64,000 nt of DNA from positions 1-64,000 of the forward strand of contig JBDHKD010000011.1 in assembly GCA_039586575.1 (NCBI GenBank), given 5' to 3'. Of the stretch, positions 26,215 through 34,512 are shown one piece after another; positions within the stretch are counted from its first letter, which is position 1, and each line of letters starts with the position of its first letter. Under the pieces are notes generated by a model. It saw only the letters and a program-made list of their open reading frames with translations, was not told where the DNA came from and ran no database searches. Origin of the DNA: G020344215 sp039586575 (GTDB lineage Bacteria > Gemmatimonadota > Gemmatimonadetes > Palauibacterales > KS3-K002). The position numbers and the translations under genes were made by a program.

Positions 26215-27764
26215 TAGAAAGTCAGCCCGGTCGCCGTAACCTCGGCGCCCAGCGCCTCCATCAGCTCCAGCCCGTAACTCGTCCCCAGGTCGATCGAGCG
26301 CGGGGCGTGCCATTCCAGCGGGTTGCCGGCGGTCTCGATTTGCAGGGTTCCCAGCCCGAGGCGGCGTTGGAAAGGCGACTGTCTCAAGTGGAGCGCCTGG
26401 ATTCTGCGTATCGGGACGACGTAGGTGCGCCGATTCCAGAGGCCCTCGCGCACGAGGATGTAGGAGCCGGAGCGCGCGTGGCCCAGGTGCCGGTAGTGGG
26501 CGGTGGCGAGAAACCAGGCCGGCACCAGGCCCAGGAGCAGGAAGAGGGCGTTGGGTGAAACGAGGATTGCCAGCGCGCCGCTGGCCGCGACGACGACCAG
26601 CGCGCGCCGGATGAACAGCCGCCGGCGCGCCCTGGGGTGTGCGGGGCGCCACTCGACCGAGTCCCAGTCGACCTCCGGGAACACGGTCTGGAGGTGCCTG
26701 GCGATCTCGGTGGTGCGGCTGATCGGTGAGAGCGTCTCCATCCGATCGTCCGCCTTCATGCCGGGCCCGTAGCCAGCGGTCGCCACGCGTAGCGAGGCGA
26801 GATTGAACCAGCGGCGAAGGATCGACTCCTCGATCTGGACGTTCTGGACGCGGCTGCGCCGGAAGCCTTTCTCGCGCCGCGTGAACAGGCCGTAGGCCAC
26901 CTGCAACTCATTGCCGTATTGCCGCAGGCTGAAGTCGAAGAAGCGGGCCACGCTCGCCAGCACGGACACCCCCCAACCGGCGACAGCGAAGAACAGACCC
27001 AGCACGAAGAGGCCGGTGAAGAAGGCGCGCATGTCGTGTTGCACGGTGTTGACCAGGCTTTCGACCGCGGCGCCGGACTCCAGGTACTCGGGGGGCAAGA
27101 AGCGGGCGAGGATCCGGTCGGTGGGCATGAAGTCGAACAGGTAGTCGCCGCCGAGCAGCGCGCCGACCAACACACCGGCCCGGTTCGAGGTGGCGCCGGC
27201 GATGGCGAGGTCGAGCGGGGAGCGGTGGTAGATGGCCGAGTCGTGTACGGGCGCCGGTTGTACCGGCTCGGCCGTGCTTACCAGATCGGGCGGTTCGGTG
27301 GTTGGGAGTACTACCGGCGGCGCGGCGCGCGCCAGTCCGACGAGACGGGCGCGCAGCCGCATCCCTTCCGCGCGACTGACGACGTGAAGGGTCCCCTCGC
27401 TGCTCTGGCCGCCGGCGGTCTCGATGCGGGCGGTGGTGACCTTGAGCAGCTGTTGCAGCAGCCCGGCCCGCAGATCGACGTTCTGGATCCTCGACCTTGG
27501 AATTACCCGTCTTTGCCGGAATAGCACGCCGTGTGTGATGACGATTCCTTCATCGTCGACCCGGTAGCGGAAGCGGAAGTAAGAGAGTGTGATCCAGGCC
27601 GCGACTCCCGAGAGGAAGACGACGACGACCAGGAGAGTCGGGCCGCGCCCCACCGAAACGGCGAACACGCCGACGATGACAGCGAATGAGAGCTGCAGCG
27701 CCTTGAGCGCCGGTGTCAGCGGGTGGAGCCGCTGCCAACCTTCGGCTTGCTCAGGCCCGGTCAT
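26214..27764 (-). CDS. Membrane protein with bacterial PH domains, YdbT-like
   Basis: A 516-residue protein with three bPH2 (DUF304) domains, each preceded by one or two membrane helices. Repeated signatures are RVDDEGIVITHGVLFRQRRVIPRSRIQNVDLRAG, then EKGFRRSRVQNVQIEESILRRWF and TYVVPIRRIQALHLRQSPFQRRLGLGTLQIET. The (R/Q)-x-Q-x-(V/L) strand followed by an aromatic- or leucine-rich turn repeats three times. YdbT/YdbS proteins in Bacillus affect resistance to amylolysin-type bacteriocins; the molecular function is unknown. It overlaps the partner gene by 14 bases. Confidence 0.85.
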   Translation of the reverse strand: MTGPEQAEGWQRLHPLTPALKALQLSFAVIVGVFAVSVGRGPTLLVVVVFLSGVAAWITLSYFRFRYRVDDEGIVITHGVLFRQRRVIPRSRIQNVDLRAGLLQQLLKVTTARIETAGGQSSEGTLHVVSRAEGMRLRARLVGLARAAPPVVLPTTEPPDLVSTAEPVQPAPVHDSAIYHRSPLDLAIAGATSNRAGVLVGALLGGDYLFDFMPTDRILARFLPPEYLESGAAVESLVNTVQHDMRAFFTGLFVLGLFFAVAGWGVSVLASVARFFDFSLRQYGNELQVAYGLFTRREKGFRRSRVQNVQIEESILRRWFNLASLRVATAGYGPGMKADDRMETLSPISRTTEIARHLQTVFPEVDWDSVEWRPAHPRARRRLFIRRALVVVAASGALAILVSPNALFLLLGLVPAWFLATAHYRHLGHARSGSYILVREGLWNRRTYVVPIRRIQALHLRQSPFQRRLGLGTLQIETAGNPLEWHAPRSIDLGTSYGLELMEALGAEVTATGLTF

Positions 27765-28254
27765 CGAGTTCTTCCAGCCTGGCTAGTTCATCGCGAAGAC
27801 GCTCGGCCTCATCGGCAACGAGGCCGGGGATCTCGGCGTCGGCGCCACGGGTCCCGGCCGTGTAGATCACGAGTGAGTTGAGGCCGAGCCAGCGCTGTAG
27901 CGGAGACGAGTGAGTGTCCACGTGCTGGATGCGCACGCGTGGTATCAACGAGCGTGATCGCCAGACCACGCCCTTCTGGATCAACACTCGATCACTCTCC
28001 AGGCCCCAGCGCCAGTAGCGGTAGCGCAGCTGGGGCCAGAAGAGCGCCAGGCTGAAGAAGAACACAGCGGTCAGGCCGGTGAGTAGACCCGGGGCGATGA
28101 AGACGACACCCACGGGCCGCAGCATCAGACCTTCGAGCAAGCCCACGGCTGCCGTGAGCACGAGGGCCGCGACACAGTTTGCCAGGCGCCAGACGATGAC
28201 GACGCGGGGATGGAGGGTATTCACGGACTCACTCGCAGGTTGAGGTTCAAGCAA
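27751..28254 (-). CDS. Bacterial PH-domain membrane protein, YdbS-like
   Basis: A protein of up to 167 residues with two membrane helices (about 25-50 and 58-75) and one bPH2 domain: SDRVLIQKGVVWRSRSLIPRVRIQHVDTHSSPLQRWLGLNSLVIYTAG, then EIPGLVADEAERLRDELARL. It is the small partner of the downstream three-domain protein, as in ydbS-ydbT pairs. The first start is TTG 28254; a GTG at 28224 would remove ten residues and is equally plausible. The pair is probably co-transcribed. Confidence 0.85.
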   Translation of the reverse strand: MLEPQPASESVNTLHPRVVIVWRLANCVAALVLTAAVGLLEGLMLRPVGVVFIAPGLLTGLTAVFFFSLALFWPQLRYRYWRWGLESDRVLIQKGVVWRSRSLIPRVRIQHVDTHSSPLQRWLGLNSLVIYTAGTRGADAEIPGLVADEAERLRDELARLEELDDRA

Positions 28255-28377
28255 GGTCGCAGGGCGATCTTCGGTTGTGGGCCGCGCGTCAGCGCGATGC
28301 GGCGCGCCTCTACACTAGAAGTGCTGTAGAGGGGGACGCAAGCTGAGAGTAGAGCGTGCGAGGCCCAAGCCGTCGGG

Positions 28378-30111
28378 TCAGTAAGCGCGGCCGACGATCC
28401 GATACCCGTTCGCCGGAACGGGCAGGAGATAGAAACGAACCGAGCGCGGCCGGTCAGCGTCGGGTTGGGGGACGGCACGTATCTCGAGCCTGGCGATTCG
28501 CTGCTCGACCGGCAGCTCAGCCAGTCGCTGCCAGAACGCGGCGTCAGCCGGGGGCGGTGGGATCGCCAGCGTCCCGTATCCTTCCTCCGTGATCAGTGGT
28601 TCCTGGATCCCGCTGTGGCGAATGCGGGCGGCGTCGAATTCGAAGTCGACCTCGTAGCGCCGGCCCGCCGGGGGGACGATGCCCTCGGCGACGGCGAGGT
28701 CTTGGAACGCCAGCTGGGGGGTCTGGGCCGACCCCTGCAGGCCCGGGCTCTCGAGCGGGGTGACCCTGGAGAACCAGTAGGCGACGGTGAGGTCACGGCG
28801 CGCCGAAATCGCCTGGACCAAAGCTTCCTGGGCGGCGCGATCGCTGAGCTGACCGGCGGACACGGCGGCGCGGATCTGCTCCTCGTCGAAGCTGGCGACC
28901 AGCTTGGCGCCCCAATAGCCGTCCCTGATCGTACGGTTCGCGAAGGCGGGATTGCGGTAGTTGTTGCGCCAGCCGCCGGGGTCGAAGAGATCGGCGGAGT
29001 AGAAGCCGACGGATGGATGCGTCGAACCGCCCGGGTAGCGTTCCCACGATCGCGCGTAGAAGCCCGCCGTGAACCAGCGAGCTGCGGTGGCGCCGAGATC
29101 GGCGTCGTGCTCGACCCCTTTGCGCGGTGTGTTGGGGCCGATGCCGGCGCTGCCGAGGCTCGAGCCGAAGTCGATCAGGTAATGCACGACGTAACGGCGA
29201 CCGCTTTCCTCGACCAGGACGTCCATCGAGTTGTGCTGTTTGGTGTCGAGGTGATTCAACCAGGCGGCCAGCACGTAGAGGCCTCTCAGTTCACGCCGGT
29301 GCTCGTGGGGTATGGTGTCGGCGGGGTCGTCGCTGCGCGTGCCTTTATAGTTGAAAGGCCCCAGAGTTCCCGGCAACAGTCTGCTGGCGATCGCTCGAAC
29401 CCGGCCGTCGGGACCGCTCGGCAGCGCTCTGAGGAACTGCTGCAGGATGTCATCGTCGACGGGCTGCTCCCGACCCAGCGCGTTCTCGTAGGTCAGGCCT
29501 TCTCCGGCCCTGAGCTGCGCGGGATCGAAGTAGGTGACGGATACCTCGGGCACGAAGTAGCCGCTGGCGTGAAGTAGCCGCGCGGTGATCGCCTCCGCCG
29601 CCGACATCAACTCCGCATGACCCGACGGGTCGAACTTGATGAGATAGCTGACTCCCGCAGCGTCGCGCACGAAGAGGCCGGGCGTGATGCCTTCGAGCTT
29701 GGCGCTGAACACCGTCCAACTGCCGCTGACGTCGGGTCCGAGCCCGTCGCCCGGCCCGCGGGCGACCTCGGCTGCGGTCATCCGCTGGCGGTCGTTGCGG
29801 TGCGTGAACCAGGTGGAGTTCTCGACATCGTCTTCGGCCGTAGGGTTGTAGGCCTCGACTTTCTCCTCCCACCAGGAGCGCAGCGCGCGGGGTGGAATGA
29901 AGACGTAGGTGAGGGGTTCGCGTACAGCGTGTTCGAAGAAGTCGACCGTCGCGTTGGGATCGCGTTCCTGGGGCGGCTGCGTGAGCTGCGGTGGAGCGTC
30001 CGTCGGTCGATGCGTGCCGTCGTGCACGACCAGCGTGTTCTTTGAGCAAGTCACCGACGTTGCCACGACGGCGATGACCACGAGGTATTCCGGCCAGGCC
30101 TTGTTCCGCAT
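28378..30111 (-). CDS. Lipoprotein with atypical-kinase motifs
   Basis: A 577-residue protein with a signal peptide and lipobox SVTC (Cys22). Motifs in the middle look like an atypical kinase: YLIKF with Lys159 at the place of the ATP-binding lysine, a catalytic-loop-like H287-L-D289-T-K291-Q-H-N294, and I-D314-F-G316 followed by SSLGSAG. The order and spacing suit HipA/Fam20/CotH-like folds, which phosphorylate proteins or other substrates outside the cytoplasm. This is an inference; the family is not one I can name. Its ATG shares one base with the stop of the upstream barrel gene (TAATG), so the pair is translationally coupled. Confidence 0.65.
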   Translation of the reverse strand: MRNKAWPEYLVVIAVVATSVTCSKNTLVVHDGTHRPTDAPPQLTQPPQERDPNATVDFFEHAVREPLTYVFIPPRALRSWWEEKVEAYNPTAEDDVENSTWFTHRNDRQRMTAAEVARGPGDGLGPDVSGSWTVFSAKLEGITPGLFVRDAAGVSYLIKFDPSGHAELMSAAEAITARLLHASGYFVPEVSVTYFDPAQLRAGEGLTYENALGREQPVDDDILQQFLRALPSGPDGRVRAIASRLLPGTLGPFNYKGTRSDDPADTIPHEHRRELRGLYVLAAWLNHLDTKQHNSMDVLVEESGRRYVVHYLIDFGSSLGSAGIGPNTPRKGVEHDADLGATAARWFTAGFYARSWERYPGGSTHPSVGFYSADLFDPGGWRNNYRNPAFANRTIRDGYWGAKLVASFDEEQIRAAVSAGQLSDRAAQEALVQAISARRDLTVAYWFSRVTPLESPGLQGSAQTPQLAFQDLAVAEGIVPPAGRRYEVDFEFDAARIRHSGIQEPLITEEGYGTLAIPPPPADAAFWQRLAELPVEQRIARLEIRAVPQPDADRPRSVRFYLLPVPANGYRIVGRAY

Positions 30112-31475
30112 TACGAACCTACCAGGAAGACGAAGTTGACCCTCAACCCCTCGTCGCCGCCGGCCAGCTCCAAACGAGCTCCCGTTGTCGGTCCCGCGTA
30201 GGCGCTCAGAGCGACCCCGTAGTTCTCTCTAATCCGGCTAAGCGACAACTCGTCTGAGATGTCGTGCGCGACCTGGCCGCCGACGACGAAGAAAGAGGCG
30301 ATTAGGGCGGATTCGTTGGTGGGCGCGAGCCAGATGCGGTAGAGGTACTCGATCTTGGCGAGTGCCGTGTCGCGATCGCGAAAACGCGCAGTGGGATAGG
30401 CAGGCAAGGTCGACGTGCCACCCAGAGCCGGGAGTCGATAGAATGGGATTTCGCCGTCCCCCTGTTGGCGGGTCGTCTGAAGCGCGCCGACGAAAGACAG
30501 GCAACGCCGGTCGTGGTCGAAGCGGAGATGCAAGCCGGCGCTGGCCATGAGCTCGGAGAAATCTGCGAGCCCCGCGCCGCGCCCGTCGTTCCAGCGCGCG
30601 GCGAGGCGGACCCAGCTGCCGCCGGGGACGAACGCCTGGCTGTAGCCGTTGCGCCATTCGGCGGAAGCCCCGAAGGAGAGATAGCGGTCGGAATCACCGA
30701 AGCGAAGGATCTCGTTTGCGGGGAAGATCGAGTCGACGCTCGGAAGCCGGGGGTTGTTGCCGGCGCCGCTCTCCGCCTCCGACCAGTCGATGTGGGCACG
30801 CAACGCGACGTAACGGACCATGCCGAGCATGAGCTCGCCGGTCACGATCGTCCGATCCAGGGCGTAGTTCGATCGGTCGTCTTCGTCGCTGTCCGGGCCG
30901 ATCCCCCAATACTCGTCGCGGTCCCGGTGTTGCAGCGATCCTGAAGCCTGAAACCCCAAGGCCATCCCACGCCCCGGCTCCGCCGCCTCGACGCCGTAGC
31001 CTACCCGCGCGGTGAGCTGCCAGTAGAGCTTGACGGTCGCACCGGCCGCCAGGTGTCCCCACAACTTCCCCTCGCTGCTGGGAGGCCCGAGGCGAACCGC
31101 CGCGCCGGTACCGGAACCGGCACCCAGACTGGCGAAGGCAGGGTAGATCCCCAGTCGGTTCAGCTGACGATTGTAGAAGGCGATCTTCTGTGGGACACGC
31201 GTGTCGCTCGCCGCCGCCGCCGCCCACTCCCCGCCGAGCCACACCAGGTAAAGTGGTGCGGTGAGGACCTGGAACGGGAACTCGAGGACGTCCCAACCGT
31301 TGACGCCGGGTTCGCCGCGTTCGATGACGACGATGGAATCAGGATTGCTGCTCTGGCCCAGGGCAGGTACGGGGGAAGCAATAACGAGTAGCGTGAGAGA
31401 GAAGCACAGACGAAGTGCACGCGTCAAGAGCGGGCTGACGCCGCGGTGCGCAGAAGGGCTGGGAGCGGCGTGCAT
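30111..31475 (-). CDS. Outer-membrane beta-barrel protein, Omp85-like
   Basis: A 454-residue exported protein. A signal peptide with cleavage near ALGQ is followed by a region with a conserved GWDVLEFPFQVLTAPLYLVWLGGEW and then alternating amphipathic strands (for example YLSFGASAEWRNGY, WVRLAARWND). The C-terminus, GLRVNFVFLVGS, lacks the usual terminal aromatic residue. A stretch, LPALGGTSTLPAYPTARFRDRD, matches the conserved GG-x-x-x-x-x-GY-x-x-x-RFRD region of BamA/TamA-type barrels. It is coupled to the kinase-like lipoprotein, suggesting they work together at the outer membrane. Confidence 0.7.
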   Translation of the reverse strand: MHAAPSPSAHRGVSPLLTRALRLCFSLTLLVIASPVPALGQSSNPDSIVVIERGEPGVNGWDVLEFPFQVLTAPLYLVWLGGEWAAAAASDTRVPQKIAFYNRQLNRLGIYPAFASLGAGSGTGAAVRLGPPSSEGKLWGHLAAGATVKLYWQLTARVGYGVEAAEPGRGMALGFQASGSLQHRDRDEYWGIGPDSDEDDRSNYALDRTIVTGELMLGMVRYVALRAHIDWSEAESGAGNNPRLPSVDSIFPANEILRFGDSDRYLSFGASAEWRNGYSQAFVPGGSWVRLAARWNDGRGAGLADFSELMASAGLHLRFDHDRRCLSFVGALQTTRQQGDGEIPFYRLPALGGTSTLPAYPTARFRDRDTALAKIEYLYRIWLAPTNESALIASFFVVGGQVAHDISDELSLSRIRENYGVALSAYAGPTTGARLELAGGDEGLRVNFVFLVGS

Positions 31476-31644
31476 CGTGGTCTCCCGTGTGTTGTCGGTT
31501 TTTCAAATCGAACGGGAGAACTGGCTCGCGCAATATAGTGTTGTCTCAAGCAGGGAGCGAGCCCGGGAGGGGTCAAGGCGACGCGTTTGTCTCCAGGCGA
31601 CAGCTGTGGAACACGGGCGGCGGCATGAGTGTTGTGAGAACGCG

Positions 31645-32275
31645 ATGAATACCGATGTGATCGTGATCGGAAGCGGACAGGCTGGTGTCCCGCTGGCGGC
31701 ACGGCTCGCCGAAGCCGGCAGGGAAGTCATCATCGTTGAAGCCGGCCAGCTGGGCGGTACGTGCATCAATGTGGGCTGCACACCCACCAAGACGATGGTC
31801 GCCAGCGCCCGAGCCGCTCACGTAGCCCGCACGGCGGGAAGGTTAGGCGTTCGCACAGGCGAGGTCGCGGTCGACCTGGCCGCCGTCATCGACCGCAAGG
31901 ACTCCGTGGTGCAGCAGTGGCGGGAGGGTATTAGTCGTCGCCTAGAAGGCGCCGGTGAGCAGTTGAGACTGATTCGGGGGCGGGCGCGGTTCGTCGGCGA
32001 GCGCGAGATCGAAGTCAACGGCGAACGGCATCGCGGCGGGACGGTTATCTTGAACGTCGGTGCGCGGCCGCGCGTACCGCCGGTGAAAGGTCTGGATGCC
32101 GTCGCTGGGTTAAACAGCACGACGATCATGGATTTGCGAGAGCTTCCCGATCACCTGGTCGTGATGGGCTGGAGCGCCGGCGCGGGCCATGGTGGACGCA
32201 CAGATGGTCCATCCGGCTCTGGCCGAAGGCCTACAGGCGCTGGTGATGAAACTGGACAGGTACCGCCTCAGATAG
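31645..32275 (+). pseudogene. Mercuric-reductase-like flavoprotein with internal deletion
   Basis: From ATG 31645 the frame encodes a pyridine nucleotide-disulfide oxidoreductase N-terminus: FAD loop VIVIGSGQAGVPLAARLAEAG, the redox pair GGTCINVGCTPTK, and TVILNVGARPRVPPVKGLD, up to LPDHLVVMGW. At about 32170 it breaks off. A second frame beginning at 32189 holds only the family's last residues, HPALAEGLQALVMKLDR, and stops at 32275. The NAD(P) domain and most of the dimer domain, about 270 residues, are missing and the two ends are out of frame. The gene is dead, although a 190-residue FAD-domain product could be made. Confidence 0.8.
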
Positions 32276-32290
32276 GACAGAGCTGTCGCG

Positions 32291-32362
32291 TCAGATCTTA
32301 CGCTCCAGCCACTCCAGGACCTTGACGATCACCCGCAGGATTGGTTTCAACAGCCTCAGCAT
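32291..32362 (-). CDS. Candidate 23-residue amphipathic peptide
   Basis: A short open frame (ATG 32362, TGA 32293-32291) starting MLRLLKPILRVIVKVL, continuing with a mixed charged and hydrophobic segment, and rich in Leu/Val/Ile with five Arg/Lys. Plotted as a helix, the hydrophobic residues fall on one face. GAGGGGG lies about eight bases upstream and is a fair Shine-Dalgarno. It is 84 bases after the surE stop on the same strand. Such peptides can be membrane-active (type I toxin-like) or regulatory. Chance occurrence cannot be excluded. Confidence 0.4.
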   Translation of the reverse strand: MLRLLKPILRVIVKVLEWLERKI

Positions 32363-32369
32363 GGTTTGT

Positions 32370-32403
32370 CCCCCTCGCTTCCCCCTCCTACGAGGTGAGG
32401 GGG
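32370..32403 (-). promoter_or_regulatory. Possible hairpin switch over the small peptide's ribosome-binding site
   Basis: On the minus strand a 5' CCCCCTC (32403-32397) is followed by two copies of GAGGGGG: one at 32387-32381 and one that is the peptide's Shine-Dalgarno (about 32376-32370). The 5' element can pair with either copy, giving two exclusive hairpins, one of which would hide the ribosome-binding site. No T-run follows, so it does not look like a terminator. Confidence 0.35.
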
Positions 32404-32445
32404 GGCCGGGTTTCGCGTCCGCCGGCGGCCGGCCGATCTAAGAGC

Positions 32446-33336
32446 CTAGCGCGACCCCCCGTGCGGGGGCCAGGCGGGCAGGTCGGCGCCGTTCTTCAGT
32501 AGCTGCTCGAGCAGCGCGTAATCGTGCTCGTCCACCTGCATGGGGACGATGGCGATCTTGTTCTGCCGGTAGGCCTCGAGGTCGGTGGCCGCCGGGACCG
32601 CGATCTCCTGCGAGAGGATCCGCACATCCCAGCGCTCGCGGCCGCTCGGCGCAGCAGGCTCGCCGTTGCGCTCGACTTCGATTCGCCAGGGGCGAGGCCC
32701 GCGCTGCACGAACGTGGCGCCCTCGATCTCGGAGATGGGCAGGCGCGGCACGCTGACGGTGAGGTACTGGCGTGGCCCGAGCTCCCGCACGAGTCGGCTG
32801 CGCGACAACTCGACGACCCAGCGGCCCAGAGCCTCGAGGGTCTCCGGATGGTCGGGGCTGTAGCCGGAGACGGCGATGGCGGGCACGCCGAAGAAGGCGG
32901 CGATCTGCGCTGCGCCGATCGTGCCCGATAGGTTCCAGTCGTCGCTGAGGTTGGGACCGTCGTTGATGCCGGAGATCACCAGGTCGGGTGGGTCGTCCTT
33001 TAGGAGACCTAGCAGCGCGAAAACGATGGCGTCGGCCGGATAGCCGTCCACCGCGTATGCCGTGACCCCGTCCAGTAGGCTGCGCGGCTCGACCTCGAGG
33101 CCGCGCCGGGCGATCGCCGACACATAGTTGGTGCTGGCGCTCCGGTTGGCGAGCGGGGCGACCACGTAGACCTCCGCCTCACCCGCAAAGGCGCGCACCA
33201 GGGTAAGCAGGCCCTCGTCCTCTATGCCATCGTCGTTCGTCAGCAGGACCTTGAGTGGCCGCTCCATCGTCTGTGCGTTCAGTGGCGCTATCGTCATTAG
33301 CGTAAAGCACGCGGTTAGGGCTGCGATCCGATTCAT
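32446..33336 (-). CDS. surE: SurE-family 5'/3'-nucleotidase with signal peptide
   Basis: A 296-residue survival protein SurE: VLLTNDDGIEDEGLLTLVRAF with the metal-binding DD pair, NRSAS in place of the usual QRSG(S/A), YAVDGYPADAIVFALLGLL (TP-x-DC is replaced), and DLVISGINDGPNLSDDWNLSGTIGAA with the conserved SGIN-x-G-x-N and SGT motifs. Unlike E. coli SurE it begins with an export signal (RIAALTACFTLMTIAPLNAQ), so it should act in the periplasm, like acid-phosphatase-type relatives. ATG 33336 has GGAAGG eight bases upstream; upstream in-frame codons are not family-like. Confidence 0.88.
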   Translation of the reverse strand: MNRIAALTACFTLMTIAPLNAQTMERPLKVLLTNDDGIEDEGLLTLVRAFAGEAEVYVVAPLANRSASTNYVSAIARRGLEVEPRSLLDGVTAYAVDGYPADAIVFALLGLLKDDPPDLVISGINDGPNLSDDWNLSGTIGAAQIAAFFGVPAIAVSGYSPDHPETLEALGRWVVELSRSRLVRELGPRQYLTVSVPRLPISEIEGATFVQRGPRPWRIEVERNGEPAAPSGRERWDVRILSQEIAVPAATDLEAYRQNKIAIVPMQVDEHDYALLEQLLKNGADLPAWPPHGGSR

Positions 33337-33422
33337 GACACCAGCCTTCCCAGCGAACGTGTTCAGTCGGTCGCCTAAGTTGCAGGGATCGTCATCGCAA
33401 GGCAATGCTGTCGTTCCGTCGA

Positions 33423-33740
33423 TCAGTCAAACTGGAGAAACTCGATGGGCGCACCATTATGCAGGACGAACGCGACCCGGACCCCGGCGGCCGGTGAGTT
33501 GGGCTCGATGAGTACCTCGTGGCCGGCTATCGCGGCCTCCAGATCATCGACCTCAAAGGCGACGTGGGGAACCGTCTTGACGATCTCCGGAAACGGACTG
33601 TCAGGCTCAAAACGCATCCACTCCACTCCGAACGGGCTCGTCTCATATCCCGAGACGTAAACCTTGAATCCCTCGAGATAGGTCTCGTCCGGCCGCGGCT
33701 CGTCGGTGGGGATGCCCACGTGGTGGTATCTGGGTTCCAT
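33423..33740 (-). CDS. VOC (glyoxalase-like) family protein
   Basis: A 105-residue protein with the beta-alpha-beta-beta-beta units of the vicinal-oxygen-chelate fold: RYHHVGIPTDEPRPDETYLEGFKVYVS, then KTVPHVAFEVDDLEAAIAGHEVLIEP and IEFLQF. The candidate metal ligands are the N-terminal HH, a central His (PHVAFEV) and a Glu (PIEFLQ). The enzyme reaction in this superfamily varies widely, so no substrate is assigned. ATG 33740 begins the first strand directly; the longer open frame is not family-like. Confidence 0.8.
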   Translation of the reverse strand: MEPRYHHVGIPTDEPRPDETYLEGFKVYVSGYETSPFGVEWMRFEPDSPFPEIVKTVPHVAFEVDDLEAAIAGHEVLIEPNSPAAGVRVAFVLHNGAPIEFLQFD

Positions 33741-33915
33741 GCCGCTCCTGAAGCTCGATTGTGGAAACGGGGACTGAGAATCCTCGATCAGGAGAGTAAT
33801 AAAAGCATTGAGCATCCGAGGGCGGAAGTGCCCGGCACACTCTGCCAAGCTGGCGGCGGCGGTGTGCGCGCGGATAGAGGAAGCGGTGGGTACGCTCAGG
33901 GTGCATGGCGGCAGT

Positions 33916-34278
33916 ATGTCGTTTGTCACGGTTTGGAACGTGGTGGCGATGGTGGTGGTGGTCGGGATATTGGTCGTGATCAGCTTGTTGCGGCGGGTAT
34001 TCGCGATGCTGGCTAGGGGCGATCCGTTCGCGCGTGTCAACGCGATCAGGATTCGCTGGATCGGCATCTTGGTGATCGTGCTCGAGCTGGCGAAGGGGAT
34101 GGCGGTTGTGGGTTACGTGCACTACCTGCGAAGCCACTTTGAGTTCGTCGGGTTGACGCCGCGAGGTGATTCGTTGCTCGATTTCGAGGTTCTGTTTTTG
34201 GGTGGGGTCTTGCTGGTGATCGCGGAGGTATTCCGCTTGGGAGCGGAGTTACGGGAAGAACAGCAGCTCACGGTATAG
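33916..34278 (+). CDS. DUF2975-family membrane protein, possibly shortened
   Basis: A 120-residue protein with three membrane helices (about 5-24, 45-68 and 90-108) and the family's LARGDPFARVNAIRIRWIG motif before the middle helix. DUF2975 proteins usually have four helices and 150-190 residues; the N-terminal helix seems absent, so this may be a truncated copy. It is 10 bases upstream of an XRE regulator, and this pairing is the standard context of the family, where the two are thought to regulate each other. The start codon has only a weak ribosome-binding site. Confidence 0.75.
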   Translation: MSFVTVWNVVAMVVVVGILVVISLLRRVFAMLARGDPFARVNAIRIRWIGILVIVLELAKGMAVVGYVHYLRSHFEFVGLTPRGDSLLDFEVLFLGGVLLVIAEVFRLGAELREEQQLTV

Positions 34279-34288
34279 GACACTGGCG

Positions 34289-34501
34289 ATGTCAATCGTT
34301 GTTCATTTGGATCGATTGCTGGTCGAGCGCAAGCTGACGCTGACCGAATTGGCTGATCGCATTGGCATAACGATCGCCAACTTGTCGATCTTGAAGACGA
34401 ACAAGGCGCGGGCGGTGCGGTTTTCGACGCTGGAGGCGCTTTGTCGTGAGTTGGGTTGCCAGCCGGGCGACCTACTGGAGTATGAGAGAGAAGGGGGCTG
34501 A
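34289..34501 (+). CDS. XRE-family helix-turn-helix regulator (YozG-like)
   Basis: A 70-residue single-domain Cro/CI-type protein: VVHLDRLLVERKLTLTELADRIGITIANLSILKTNKARAVRFSTLEALCRELGCQPGDLLEYE. The helix-turn-helix is at about 17-38. This short form, ending shortly after QPGDLLEY, is the typical partner of DUF2975 proteins, encoded 10 bases upstream. It probably regulates its own operon. Confidence 0.9.
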   Translation: MSIVVHLDRLLVERKLTLTELADRIGITIANLSILKTNKARAVRFSTLEALCRELGCQPGDLLEYEREGG

Positions 34502-34512
34502 GAATCGTGCGC

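Noticed and set aside
28465..29577. A 370-codon plus-strand open frame opposite the kinase-like lipoprotein
   Set aside because: No motifs, and it lies wholly within a lipoprotein gene with a lipobox and coupled start.
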